A stretch of DNA of 64,000 nt from JAGVSR01 sp963708775 (lineage in GTDB: Bacteria > Pseudomonadota > Alphaproteobacteria > Rhizobiales > Hyphomicrobiaceae), in the NCBI GenBank assembly GCA_963708775.1, contig CAVPTI010000002.1:372001-436000 (forward strand), read 5' to 3'. Both the position numbers and the translations under genes were made by a program. Each line of letters starts with the position of its first letter. Positions within the stretch are counted from its first letter, which is position 1. Under the pieces are notes generated by a model. That model was given only the letters and a program-made list of their open reading frames with translations. It was not told the origin of the DNA and made no database searches. Positions 29,262 through 38,297 of this stretch are shown piece by piece.

Positions 29262-29954
29262 TCAGACGTTCGCGACACCGGTGAAAAAGTAGCGGCCGAG
29301 GCCGATCGTAAAGACGAACCCGCCCCAGAGCGTATGCTCGATGATCACCGCCCAGATCGATCGCGTTTCCAGATAGCGGGCGGCAAACAGGCAGCCGCCG
29401 AAGACCGTCGCAATGACGGCGAAGGGCTGCCCGATGACGAGGTGGGCAAAGCCGAACAGCACGCCGTTGAGCGCTATTGCCGCCCCGGTACGATCGGCTA
29501 AAAGCGGTCCATAACGGTGGAAGAAAAACGTGCGGTATACGATCTCCTGTGTCGCCACCGAGGCGATCGGATAGGCGAGCATGACCATCAGCCACAGTTG
29601 CGGCCGATTGCGGGGAAACTCGAACAGCCAGGTGGGGTGGGTCTCCTTGAGCCATGCCCAGATGCCCAGCGCGCCGACGGCGAACACGACCAGAATGGAG
29701 AGAAGTGTTGGCCAACTGAAACCGCGCGACAATTCCCTTTTGAGCGAGAAGCTGCGGTCGGCGAGCAGGATCGCCAGGACGACGCCGAGGACCGGAAGCA
29801 GCGCCAGGAAAAGAGGAATGCGAGCCTGATGCACGGCCGCGTGCATGGCGAGCGGAGCCGCCACGAAAAGCAGCGCCATCTCAGTGACGAGCCATGCGGC
29901 GCGCGCCGTCGTCAGCTGCGGCTGCGCCAGCGTTCCCCCCGCCGCCAGACCCAT
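29262..29954 (-). CDS. CPBP family intramembrane metalloprotease
   Basis: A 230-residue multi-pass membrane protein of the CPBP (CAAX protease and bacteriocin-processing) family. The conserved motifs are 'TQEIVYRTFFFHRYG' (normally EExxxR, here QExxxR), 'LFGFAHLVIG' and 'IIEHTLWGGFVF'. The first Glu of motif 1 is replaced by Gln, which may lower activity, although the second Glu and the histidines remain. The start at 29954 is 4 bases after the stop of the zinc metallopeptidase gene, so the two are probably co-translated. The role is unknown. Confidence 0.82.
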   Translation of the reverse strand: MGLAAGGTLAQPQLTTARAAWLVTEMALLFVAAPLAMHAAVHQARIPLFLALLPVLGVVLAILLADRSFSLKRELSRGFSWPTLLSILVVFAVGALGIWAWLKETHPTWLFEFPRNRPQLWLMVMLAYPIASVATQEIVYRTFFFHRYGPLLADRTGAAIALNGVLFGFAHLVIGQPFAVIATVFGGCLFAARYLETRSIWAVIIEHTLWGGFVFTIGLGRYFFTGVANV

Positions 29955-29958
29955 GCGG

Positions 29959-30915
29959 CTAAAGATCGTCGGTGTTGAAGGTATCGCAGCTCTGCATCTT
30001 GCCCGACTTATAGCCATTCGTGAACCAGCGCATGCGCTGCTCGGCCGAGCCGTGCGTGAAGGCGTCGGGCACCACGTAGCCCTGCGTCTTCTTCTGGATC
30101 ATGTCGTCGCCGATGGCGTTGGCGGCACGCAGGCCTTCTTCGATGTCACCGGGCTCGAGACGGTTGTTGAGCTGGTGATTGAGGTTTGCCCAGACGCCGG
30201 CAAGGCAGTCGGCCTGCAATTCCATGCGCACCTGGAGGGCATTCGACTGGCGCTCATCCATGCGCTGCTTCAAGCCCTGCACTTTGTCCGCAATGCCGAG
30301 CAACGTCTGGACGTGGTGCCCGACTTCATGGGCAACGACGTAGGCCTGGGCGAAGTCACCCGGTGCATTGAAGCGCCGCTTTAGTTCGTCATAGAAAGCC
30401 AGGTCGATGTAGATTTTTTGATCCAGCGGGCAATAGAACGGGCCCATCTGCGTCTGGCCGACACCGCAGGCGGTTCGTGTGCCGCGCGAAAAGATCACGA
30501 GCTGCGGCTCCTTGTAATTCTCGCCGAAGCTCTCGAAGACCTTGTTCCAAACCTTCTCGGTGTCGGCGAGCACGCGGCCGATGAACACCTTCATTTCATC
30601 GCTTGATCCCGCGGCCGTCTTGGATCCTTGTCCCGGAAGTCCAGGGATGTCGGAACCGCCCGGACGCTGCGTCTCCTGCTGACGGGGCATCTCGATTTGT
30701 GGGAACTGGCCCCCTCCGCCGCCGGTCAGCACGTCGAGAGGGTTGATGCCGAACAGCAGCATGATCACGCCGATGATGAGGAGCGACGTGATGCTCATGC
30801 CACCGCGGCCGCCCATGGGAATTTGTATCCCACCCGGCATGCCGCCGAACCCGCCGCCCTGACCGCGGCGATCCTCGACGTTTTTGCTTTCCTGATCGTT
30901 CTCGTCGTAGCGCAT
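29959..30915 (-). CDS. neutral zinc metallopeptidase (YpfJ/KPN_02809 family)
   Basis: A 318-residue membrane-anchored putative metallopeptidase. It has a Gly-rich N-terminus, one transmembrane helix ('ITSLLIIGVIMLLFGI'), then the catalytic domain with the zinc motif 'VVAHEVGHHVQ' (HExxH) and 'RMELQADCLAGVWA' supplying the further ligand. 'YCPLDQKIYIDLAFYDEL' is a family signature. The conserved cysteines in 'TACGVGQTQMGPFYC' probably form a disulfide, consistent with a periplasmic domain. The start is placed at the Met before 'RYDENDQESKN'. It is coupled to the CPBP gene downstream. Its substrates are unknown. Confidence 0.9.
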   Translation of the reverse strand: MRYDENDQESKNVEDRRGQGGGFGGMPGGIQIPMGGRGGMSITSLLIIGVIMLLFGINPLDVLTGGGGGQFPQIEMPRQQETQRPGGSDIPGLPGQGSKTAAGSSDEMKVFIGRVLADTEKVWNKVFESFGENYKEPQLVIFSRGTRTACGVGQTQMGPFYCPLDQKIYIDLAFYDELKRRFNAPGDFAQAYVVAHEVGHHVQTLLGIADKVQGLKQRMDERQSNALQVRMELQADCLAGVWANLNHQLNNRLEPGDIEEGLRAANAIGDDMIQKKTQGYVVPDAFTHGSAEQRMRWFTNGYKSGKMQSCDTFNTDDL

Positions 30916-31189
30916 CCGCTGCCTCTGTCTGTTGCCGACCGAGCGGCTTTTCACCTCAATGCATACTTTGCCGGGACGCCGGAGTAAACGCGCGCGAGCC
31001 CGCTCACTGCCAGATCCCACGGCACGGACGTCGCGATGTGCTCATCCGAAATGCAGCGATGCATCCCGACAGCAGCGGTGGATATCCCGTAATTCGCGCA
31101 CAATCGGCCATTCTTGCGCCGCGCGAGGGGTGGCATGTGATGTGCGAGCCGCCGAGGGCCATCACGATCTCAAAGCATGGAGTTGCGAT

Positions 31190-31393
31190 ATGTTGAGCCG
31201 CCCGTTCCTGCCATTCAGGGTCCGCCCGCTGCACGAAAACAAGGTTCGGCCTTCGCCGCTGCAAACGTCCGACATTCTCGATGCTCTGGACGAGATGAAG
31301 CCATTTGCCGTCAAGGCCGAGCGCCGCCCCATGAAGGCGACACCCCTTCTCGTGTCCGGCCGCCAGGTGCGCCCCCTGCGGCTCGATCGCTGA
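31190..31393 (+). CDS. small hypothetical protein, doubtful
   Basis: A possible 67-residue basic protein starting 'MLSRPFLPFRVRPLHENK' with a central acidic helix 'DILDALDEMKPFAVK'. A GGAG lies 7 bases before the ATG. No family is recognised, there is no signal peptide, and codon use is only moderately protein-like. It is listed because the frame is open with a plausible start in an otherwise empty stretch. Confidence 0.35.
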   Translation: MLSRPFLPFRVRPLHENKVRPSPLQTSDILDALDEMKPFAVKAERRPMKATPLLVSGRQVRPLRLDR

Positions 31394-31522
31394 TCCGTCG
31401 CCCGGGCACGTCTGTCACCAGACGGGCCGCCGCCGCCGGGGTGCACGCGTTAACCTTTTGTCAACCAACTGGGGCCGAAGCTCACGGGCAGCATTTTGCT
31501 GATTTGGTCGCGAGGCGCGCCC

Positions 31523-32020
31523 GTGGACGACCTGGAACCCACCCAGAAATTGACGTCGTCCCTCAACGAGGTGACGAACGATACCGGGCGCGTGGCGTTC
31601 TGCGGTCCCTACGTGATTTCTGCGATCACTGGATACCCCGTCAGCAAGGTGGAGCGGGCCATCAATGCCTACCGGGACTTGCCGCCGGACCTGAAGCACG
31701 CGGTCAAGGGCACCTACGCTGACGAAGTGGAGGCGGCGCTCGCGATCTACGGCTACGCCATGACGCTCAAAGAAAGCTTCATGCATCTGGAGCGCAAGAA
31801 GCGTCCGAGCGTGTGGACATGGATGCAGAAGCCCCGCAACGCCTGGTCGCACTACATCCTGGCGATCCACAAAGGCAAAGAAGGCCACTGGATCCTGATC
31901 AAGGGCGTGAAGATGTGTGACACCTTCACGGAAGGCCAATGGACGTTTGTCTGCGATGGACCGCACCGGGGCTGCCGCATCATGGAGATCTTTGAAGTGA
32001 AGCGCGCGATCGACGCTTGA
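31523..32020 (+). CDS. hypothetical protein, possibly papain-like
   Basis: A protein of about 165 residues I cannot assign. It contains 'RVAFCGPYVISAITG' near the N-terminus, then 'HYILAIHKGKEGHWILIKG', an order (Cys early, His on a strand, then Trp-Ile-Leu-Ile) that recalls papain-like or C39-type cysteine peptidases and amidases. A further 'VKMCDTFTEGQW' follows. No signal peptide is seen with the GTG start at 31523. A TTG 27 bases upstream is the alternative. It stands alone. Confidence 0.6.
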   Translation: MDDLEPTQKLTSSLNEVTNDTGRVAFCGPYVISAITGYPVSKVERAINAYRDLPPDLKHAVKGTYADEVEAALAIYGYAMTLKESFMHLERKKRPSVWTWMQKPRNAWSHYILAIHKGKEGHWILIKGVKMCDTFTEGQWTFVCDGPHRGCRIMEIFEVKRAIDA

Positions 32021-32150
32021 GGGCGGTTGCCGACGCGGCGGCGGCGGGAAGTCCGCCCATCGCTGGTGACTAAGGTCATCTTGCCAATTTCCATTCCCGA
32101 ACCGGCCGGACACTGATATTCTTGACGCTTATCAATCGCCGGAGACATCA

Positions 32151-32435
32151 ATGCAGCGTCGGACCAGCACTTTCATCGCAGCGGTTGCAGCTTTCGCGGC
32201 CCTTGTTCCGCTCCTCGATACGCCGGCCGAGGCGTCACGGCGGCGGGCAGCGGGCATCGCGGCCGGTGTAGCGGTCGGCATCGCGGCGGCCGCCATCATC
32301 GCCAATTCGAACCGTGCCTATGCCAACGATCGCGTTTACCGCCGCAGCAACTGGCGCGCCCGGTGTGACCGCTGGCTGCGCCAATGCGATCGCGGCAACG
32401 ACTATTCCTGCGAGAGGTTTGAAACGCGCTGCTGA
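32151..32435 (+). CDS. small exported hypothetical protein
   Basis: A 94-residue protein with a signal peptide ('TFIAAVAAFAALVPLLDTPAEA'), an Ala/Gly-rich hydrophobic segment ('IAAGVAVGIAAAAIIANS') that may form a membrane helix, and a basic, cysteine-containing tail ('RCDRWLRQCDRGNDYSCERF') with four cysteines likely to be disulfide-bonded. Small proteins of this shape, hydrophobic hairpin plus Cys/Arg tail, are frequent in Hyphomicrobiales. The function is unknown. Confidence 0.65.
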   Translation: MQRRTSTFIAAVAAFAALVPLLDTPAEASRRRAAGIAAGVAVGIAAAAIIANSNRAYANDRVYRRSNWRARCDRWLRQCDRGNDYSCERFETRC

Positions 32436-32565
32436 TCCGTCAGCGGTCGCTCATGGATACGAAGGCCGGTGGCGAAAGCTGCCGGTCTTTTTTGTTCCGC
32501 GTCCCGAAGACACGAACGGCGCGATTTCTCGAATATCTGGCCGGCACATCGTGTCGCCATACGCA

Positions 32566-32595
32566 GAAAGGCCGCCCGGTGAGGGGCGGCCTTTC
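32566..32595. terminator. hairpin terminator downstream of the porin gene
   Basis: Stem GAAAGGCCGCCC / GGGCGGCCTTTC with a short loop, about 30 bases beyond the porin stop on the minus strand. Confidence 0.82.
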
Positions 32596-32623
32596 CATTT
32601 CAGAGGCTCGTGGTGCGATCAGC

Positions 32624-33980
32624 TTAGAAGTTGATCAGACCGCCGACGCCGACATACTGGAAGTCTTCGACAGCGAACCGCCAGGACCCAGTTCCGTTGA
32701 TCGTCGAGGTCCAAGCGACATAGTGGCGATACTTGACCCAGACCGACATGGCCGCTGCGTCGACTTCCTGAACGATACCGCCGCCCCAGAGTTCGAGTTC
32801 GTTGATGTCGACAACGTCATCGCTATCAACCGCTGTCACCAGTCAAACCGTCGTCATCCGACGTTGTAGCCACGTCGCCGTCCGCGTTCAGGTACTCGCC
32901 GTAGAATACGGTGTGGCCGAGAGCCGAGAAGCGCGAGCGCAGACCAACTTTACCGTACCAAGTGTCAGCGTCCTGCCGAATGTCGCCATCAGTGTCGTTC
33001 TGCATGTGCCGCATATGCACCGTAAGCGAACAGACCCGTCGGAACGTGCATCACGAACGCACCAGCCTGGAAGTACTGAGCATCGATCGCCAGTGACCAC
33101 CGCGACCAGCCATCGTCAATCTGCTGATGCGTTGACCTCGTTGTAGGCGGCAGCGGCCGCGAGCTTGAAGCCGCCCCATTCACCGGCGTACCGGCCGCGA
33201 CATCCCACATGTCATCTTCACCCCAAGAGGCGCTGACCGAGAAGCCGCCGAAGGTGGGCAAGTCGTAGCGGACGACGTTCTGCGTCAGGCCGTTGCAGTC
33301 ACCCCAGGCGCCGCCCATGCTGACGCAACCACCAGCAGTGCTGCCCCAAATCTGACTGTCCAGGTTGCCGCCGTTCGCGGACGACGAAGACTGCGCGTGT
33401 CGAACGCCACCCAGTTAGCCGGAACGAGCGAGCCCGAACCGTCGACGAGGATGGCCGTATTGTCCGAAGCCTGCGACTGCTTACCAAGCGACATCTTGCC
33501 GAGATGATCTGACTTCACGAACCAGTAGGACTGCAGCGTCTGCACGCCGCCGAGCCGGTAGCACCACCGCCAAGCTGGTTGTAAGAGCCGGACCGTTAGG
33601 ACTGTCTTGGTTCGTCGTCAAGACCATCAGAGCCAATGGCTTCGATCTGCAGCACATAACCAGCCGACCAGCCGGGCGAGATCTGAGCCGAACCCGTGAA
33701 CTTCACGTGGCTGCCCAGCGTCGTGCCGAGGTCGTGGACGTAGGTGTTGACTCTCGACACCGTCATCCCAGAAGGTGATCTGCTGGCCAACCCAGCCAGA
33801 GACCGTCAGCGAGACTTTACGGTTGCCCTTGCGGGCCGTCGTGGCCTCGAGTTCGGCGATGCGCTCCTCGAGGTCAGCGCAGCAGTTCCCCCCAAGGTCT
33901 GCTGCCGACGCGCTGGTGATGGACATCCCGCCTGCGAGCAGGCCGGCCGCCACCAGTGCGTAGAGGTTGTGTTTCTTCAT
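32624..33980 (-). pseudogene. Rhizobiales-type porin, broken in about nine places
   Basis: The gene encodes an outer-membrane 16-strand-type porin of the Porin_2 group. The N-terminus 'MKKHNLYALVAAGLLAGG' is a signal peptide ending SASA, followed by the hallmark coiled coil 'DLEERIAELEATTARKGN' and first strand 'VSLTVSGWVGQQITFWDDG'. The remainder is spread over all three frames: 'TYVHDLGTTLGSHVKFTG', 'SYWFVKSDHLGKMSLGKQS', 'GGAWGDCNGLTQNVVRYD', 'FGGFSVSASWGEDDMWD' and the last strand 'VEDFQYVGVGGLINF'. Breaks fall near 33755, 33621, 33588, 33548, 33397, 33186, 33113, 33005 and 32830. Residues between breaks remain porin-like, which favours consensus error, perhaps from merged paralogues, over long decay. 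Confidence 0.8.
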
Positions 33981-34718
33981 TTAACTTCTCCCGTCTACTA
34001 ACTTAAAGAACGGGCGCTAGACGCAACTGCTGCAAACTTCACGCAACGGACGCCACACGCTCAATCTCGACCAGCGGTCAAAGCCTCGCTCCGAATCACC
34101 GCTCAGGGCAGGATACTAAGCAGATCGATGAGACTGGTTAAACGGCAAAGTACCAGATGGCTGTGGATTCCCCGGTCGATGTTGCGCAATAGCCACGATG
34201 GCGTCCGGGAGCCCTAACGGTTGATTTCCATCGCTTTAATCTTGATTGCTCAGGGATCGTCGCGGCTGTTTAAAGCGGGATTCAGCTTTGCGCAACACTG
34301 TTCTAAGCGGCGGCATCCGTGAAGGCGAGCGCCTCTTTGGCGTTGACCCGCCGTGCCCATCATTTCATCGAATTCAGTGATAACCGATCGTTAGGCGAAC
34401 CGGTGTTGTCTTTGCTGCAGCGCATAAACGACCCTTGTTGACTCGCTCGGCTTATCTTAAGTTTGTTGCGCTGCAATATCAGGGAACGAAGCGGATAGTC
34501 CGTCCGTTCTAACCGAAGTGCCTCCATGTCCTTGGCAATGTCGCCACAATTTCCGGATAGGCGTCTGATGCTGACGATTTCCATCCGCGCCGGGGGGCCG
34601 GTCACAGAAATCATTGAGTTTAATTGGACCAGCCAGGACACCTGCGACCCTCTGGGGCGGCAGGCGCCCGCCGGGTCTCAGAGTGCTTGCGTCTTCCGCA
34701 ACAGACACGACACATCGC
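33981..34718. other. long divergent intergenic region
   Basis: About 740 bases between the divergent porin and opgG/D genes. It is less GC-rich than its surroundings near 34050-34300. Open frames here (for example 34360-34641 and 34457-34990 on the minus strand) have no recognisable family and the second overlaps opgG antisense. It presumably holds the promoters of both flanking genes. No clear RNA or repeat is seen. Confidence 0.5.
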
Positions 34719-36278
34719 ATGAGCAACACTTCCGACGGACCCACGCGGCGGGCTTTCGTACTGACAGGGGCAGCATGGGCAGCGCTGCTTGCGGTCGCGC
34801 GGCTCGCGGGCGAACCAAGTACCGCCCTGGCGCAAGAACAGCCGGCGGCGACGGAGCCGTTCGCGGCCAAAGACGTCTTGAAGCTCGCTGAAGATCTGGC
34901 GGCAAAGGATTTCCAGCGCCCTTCCATCGAGGTGCCGGAGCCTTTCAATGCGTTGAAGTCGGAACAGTATCGCGACATTCGCTTCCGCAATGAGCAGGCC
35001 TTGTGGCAATCGGAGCGGATCGGCGTGGAAGTGCACCTGCTGCCGCGCGGGTGGATCTATGAGACGCCTGTTGAAATTCGCGTTGTCGAAGATGGTCAGG
35101 CGCGCCGTCTCGTCGCCGACAGCCGCATGTTCACGTTCGGTCAGTCGATCCCATCCGCGCCGGAGGCGGCGCCATATGCGTTCTCGGGATTTCGTCTCGT
35201 CGGCCCCTTGAGCCGGGCGGACCGTGTCGACGAATACGCGGTTTTCCAGGGCGCCAGCTACTTTCGCGCCATCGGGCTTGGCCAGACGTACGGGTTGTCG
35301 GCGCGCGGCTTGGCGGTCAATACCGCTCAGCCGGCCGGCGAAGAGTTTCCGATCTTTCGCGCGTTCTGGATCGAAAAGCCGCGTAACCCGGGCTCCGAAG
35401 TCGTGGTGCACGGTTTGCTTGACAGTCCTTCAGTCGCGGGCGCCTACCGCTTCACGATCGCGCAGGGCGAGACAACGGTGATGCTCGTCGATGCGGTGCT
35501 CTATCCCCGCCGGACCCTCAAACACGTCGGGATTGCGCCGCTGACCAGCATGTACCTCAAGGGACGTGCCCAGCGCCGTGTGAACGGCGATCTCAGACCC
35601 GCCGTGCACAACAGCGAAGGGCTTGCGATCCTGAACGGGCGCGGGGAACGCCTCTGGCGGCCGCTGACCAATCCGCGCACGCTGCAGACCAGCGCGTTTA
35701 TCGATAAAGGTCCGCGCGGCTTCGGCCTCATGCAGCGTGACCGAAACTTTGCAACCTTCGACGATCTTGCCGCCCAATTCGAGCGGCGGCCGAGTCTCTG
35801 GGTAGAACCGCGGGGCAATTGGGGCGACGGATACGTCGAACTGATCGAGATCCCGTCGGAGGAAGAGATTCACGACAACGTCGTTGTGTACTGGACGCCG
35901 GCGACACCTTTGGAACCCGGCAAGCCCTATCCTATTTCTTACAGGCTACACTGGGGCACAACGGCTCCGCTTCCGGCAGCGGGGGCGCGGGTCGTGCGGA
36001 CCGCGGCAGGACCGGCCCGGAAGGAAAACTGGGCACGCTTCTCGATCGACTTCGCGGGTCCGGCGTTAACAGAGAGTGGCGAACTTCCGGCCATCGACCT
36101 CACGGTCAGCGCCGGCACCGTGCATAACCCGGCTGTGCAGCAGCATCCGGCAATTGGCGGCGTGCGTGTGACGTTCGACTTCGAGACCGGCGGGTCTGAG
36201 ATGAGTGAAATGCGCCTGGTGCTCAGACGTGGCGATGCGACGATATCCGAAACCTGGCTATACCGGTGGACTGCCTGA
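34719..36278 (+). CDS. periplasmic glucan biosynthesis protein OpgG/OpgD (MdoG family)
   Basis: A 519-residue periplasmic protein needed to make osmoregulated periplasmic glucans. The N-terminus 'PTRRAFVLTGAAWAALLAV' contains a twin-arginine motif, so Tat export is likely, as for OpgD. The mature protein begins with the conserved 'EDLAAKDFQRP', and includes 'YRDIRFRNEQALWQSE', 'GRGERLWRPLTNPRTLQ', 'FGLMQRDRNFATFDDL' and 'EPRGNWGDGYVELIEIP', all MdoG signatures. It precedes opgH by about 50 bases on the same strand, forming the usual pair. The Tat signal leans towards OpgD, while the operon position leans towards OpgG, so I leave the symbol open. Confidence 0.9.
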   Translation: MSNTSDGPTRRAFVLTGAAWAALLAVARLAGEPSTALAQEQPAATEPFAAKDVLKLAEDLAAKDFQRPSIEVPEPFNALKSEQYRDIRFRNEQALWQSERIGVEVHLLPRGWIYETPVEIRVVEDGQARRLVADSRMFTFGQSIPSAPEAAPYAFSGFRLVGPLSRADRVDEYAVFQGASYFRAIGLGQTYGLSARGLAVNTAQPAGEEFPIFRAFWIEKPRNPGSEVVVHGLLDSPSVAGAYRFTIAQGETTVMLVDAVLYPRRTLKHVGIAPLTSMYLKGRAQRRVNGDLRPAVHNSEGLAILNGRGERLWRPLTNPRTLQTSAFIDKGPRGFGLMQRDRNFATFDDLAAQFERRPSLWVEPRGNWGDGYVELIEIPSEEEIHDNVVVYWTPATPLEPGKPYPISYRLHWGTTAPLPAAGARVVRTAAGPARKENWARFSIDFAGPALTESGELPAIDLTVSAGTVHNPAVQQHPAIGGVRVTFDFETGGSEMSEMRLVLRRGDATISETWLYRWTA

Positions 36279-36330
36279 TGAGTAACCCGAGCCACGTGGA
36301 TGAGGCGACTCTGCAATAGCGGCGGGCACC

Positions 36331-38286
36331 ATGCACGTGCAGCATCCATCCGCACGAAAGGATGCCAGCGACCCTGCGCTCCTGCCGGCGGAGGCACCGC
36401 TCGCTATGCCGCCTCAGGATCTGTCAAAGAAGGTTGCATTCACGATCGATCCGACGCGCCGGGGTTCCTGGATCCCCCGCGCTGCCGTTCTGGTCGGCGC
36501 GCTGTCGCTGACTTTCGCGTTCGCCTATGAGTTGTACGGCGTTCTCTCGTTTGTTGCGATGACGCCGATCCAGTTCGTGTTCCTCATCCTCTCGACGATC
36601 ACATTCGGATGGATCGCTTTCGGCTCGCTCAGCGCAGCCATGGGTTTCCTCCCGCTCTTTGCCGGCGATCACACGGACACGCTGGAGGTCCCGTCGGCGA
36701 ACGGCCCGCTGGAGAGCCGGACCGCCCTGCTATTTCCCGTCTATCACGAAGAGCCGCACCGCATCGCCGGAACGATCGCTGCGATGGCCGAGGAGCTCGT
36801 GCATCTGGGCAAGGCCGCGCAGTTCGACATTTTCATTCTGTCCGACACACGCGGGGCAGACGAAGGACAGGCTGAAGAGGCCTGCTATCGCGAATTGGCC
36901 GCCCACCTCGATGGTGTCGTGTCGATCTACTATCGCCGCCGGATCGAGAACACCGCGCGCAAGGCGGGCAATGTCGAAGACTGGGTTGAACGCTTCGGCG
37001 GCGCCTATGAGAATTTCATCATTCTCGACGGCGACAGCGTGATGTCGGGCGAGGCGGTCGTGCGTTTGGCACGCGCGATGGAGCAAGACCCGCGCGCAGG
37101 CCTCATTCAATCGATCCCGCGCCTCACCGGCGGCACGACGCTGCTCCAGCGCCTGCAGCAGTATGCAAGCAACGTCTACGGTCCGGCCGTTGCCGGCGGC
37201 CTTGCCTCCTGGCATCGCGACCAAGGCAACTACTGGGGTCATAATGCCATCATTCGCACCGCGGCGTTCGCCAGCGCCGCGGGCCTCCCCATCCTGACCG
37301 GTCGCAAGCCATTCGGTGGGCCGATCCTCAGCCACGACTTCGTCGAGGCGGCGCTGTTACAGCGCGCCGGATGGGGCGTCCACATGGTCCCGAGCGTGCC
37401 GGGTTCCTATGAGGGCATGCCGCCGGGGCTCATTGATCTCGTTGTCCGCGACCGCCGATGGGCTCAGGGCAACCTGCAGCATCTGGCGCTGATCCCACGC
37501 CGCGGGTTGAGCGTGATGGGCCGGGTGCATCTTTCCATGGGTGCGTTCGCCTACGTCGTGTCGGCCATCTGGGCGCTCTCATTGGCCACGGGTATCGTGC
37601 TTGCCCTGCAGAGCCAGCAGTTGATCCCAAGCTACTTCCAGGACAGCAAAACGCTGTTTCCGATCTGGCCGGTCATCGACCCTGGCGCGGCCATGCGGCT
37701 CTTCCTTGGAACGATGGCGGTGGTGCTGCTGCCCAAGGCTCTGGGGCTTGCACTGGAATTGAAGCGGGCCGCGGAGGCGCGCGAACTGTTCGGTACGCCC
37801 CGGGCGCTTGCGGCGGTGTTGGTCGAGACGTTCTTCTCCATGCTGTTGGCGCCGATCCTGATGATGACGCAAACGGTGGCGGTGGTCCAAATTCTGTCCG
37901 GCATGGACAGCGGCTGGAAGGCGCAGCGGCGGGATGACGGCAGCGTGCCGTTGGCATTCGCGATGCGGTTTCATGCGCAGCACATGGCGGCGGGCGCTAT
38001 CATCGCCGGCATTTGCTGGATCGTATCGCCAGGGCTGCTGCTGTGGATGTTGCCGGTGATCGCCGGTCTCGTACTCGCTGGTCCGCTGAACTGGCTGACC
38101 AGCCAGCGTGCGGGCGAAGCGATGTCAGCATTGCTCAGCACTTGGGACGACCGCGATCCGCCGTCAATTCTGATCCGGGCGCGCGAACTCGCCACTGACT
38201 GGCAGAAGCGGTTTACGACGGCTGCGGTGGCGGCCAAGCAGCCGGCCAACGACAGCGCGCAGGTGAATGTCCCGCGCGCGGCCTGA
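36331..38286 (+). CDS. opgH: glucan biosynthesis glucosyltransferase OpgH (MdoH)
   Basis: A 651-residue inner-membrane family 2 glycosyltransferase that polymerises UDP-glucose into the beta-1,2-glucan backbone and passes it to the periplasm. Two helices (about residues 50-105) precede the catalytic domain with 'LFPVYHEEPHRI', 'IFILSDTRGADE', 'FIILDGDSVMSGEA' (DxD) and 'LSHDFVEAALLQRAGW', ending in 'RDRRWAQGNLQHL' (the Q/RxxRW type motif). Further helices then form the channel. It is shorter than the 840-residue E. coli protein, mainly at the N-terminus, which is normal outside enterics. Gene order opgG/D-opgH suggests one operon. Confidence 0.93.
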   Translation: MHVQHPSARKDASDPALLPAEAPLAMPPQDLSKKVAFTIDPTRRGSWIPRAAVLVGALSLTFAFAYELYGVLSFVAMTPIQFVFLILSTITFGWIAFGSLSAAMGFLPLFAGDHTDTLEVPSANGPLESRTALLFPVYHEEPHRIAGTIAAMAEELVHLGKAAQFDIFILSDTRGADEGQAEEACYRELAAHLDGVVSIYYRRRIENTARKAGNVEDWVERFGGAYENFIILDGDSVMSGEAVVRLARAMEQDPRAGLIQSIPRLTGGTTLLQRLQQYASNVYGPAVAGGLASWHRDQGNYWGHNAIIRTAAFASAAGLPILTGRKPFGGPILSHDFVEAALLQRAGWGVHMVPSVPGSYEGMPPGLIDLVVRDRRWAQGNLQHLALIPRRGLSVMGRVHLSMGAFAYVVSAIWALSLATGIVLALQSQQLIPSYFQDSKTLFPIWPVIDPGAAMRLFLGTMAVVLLPKALGLALELKRAAEARELFGTPRALAAVLVETFFSMLLAPILMMTQTVAVVQILSGMDSGWKAQRRDDGSVPLAFAMRFHAQHMAAGAIIAGICWIVSPGLLLWMLPVIAGLVLAGPLNWLTSQRAGEAMSALLSTWDDRDPPSILIRARELATDWQKRFTTAAVAAKQPANDSAQVNVPRAA

Positions 38287-38297
38287 GCGCCTTGGCA

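Noticed and set aside
34457..34990. Minus-strand open frame upstream of and overlapping opgG/D
   Set aside because: No family, no ribosome-binding site, and antisense to the Tat-signal end of OpgG/D.
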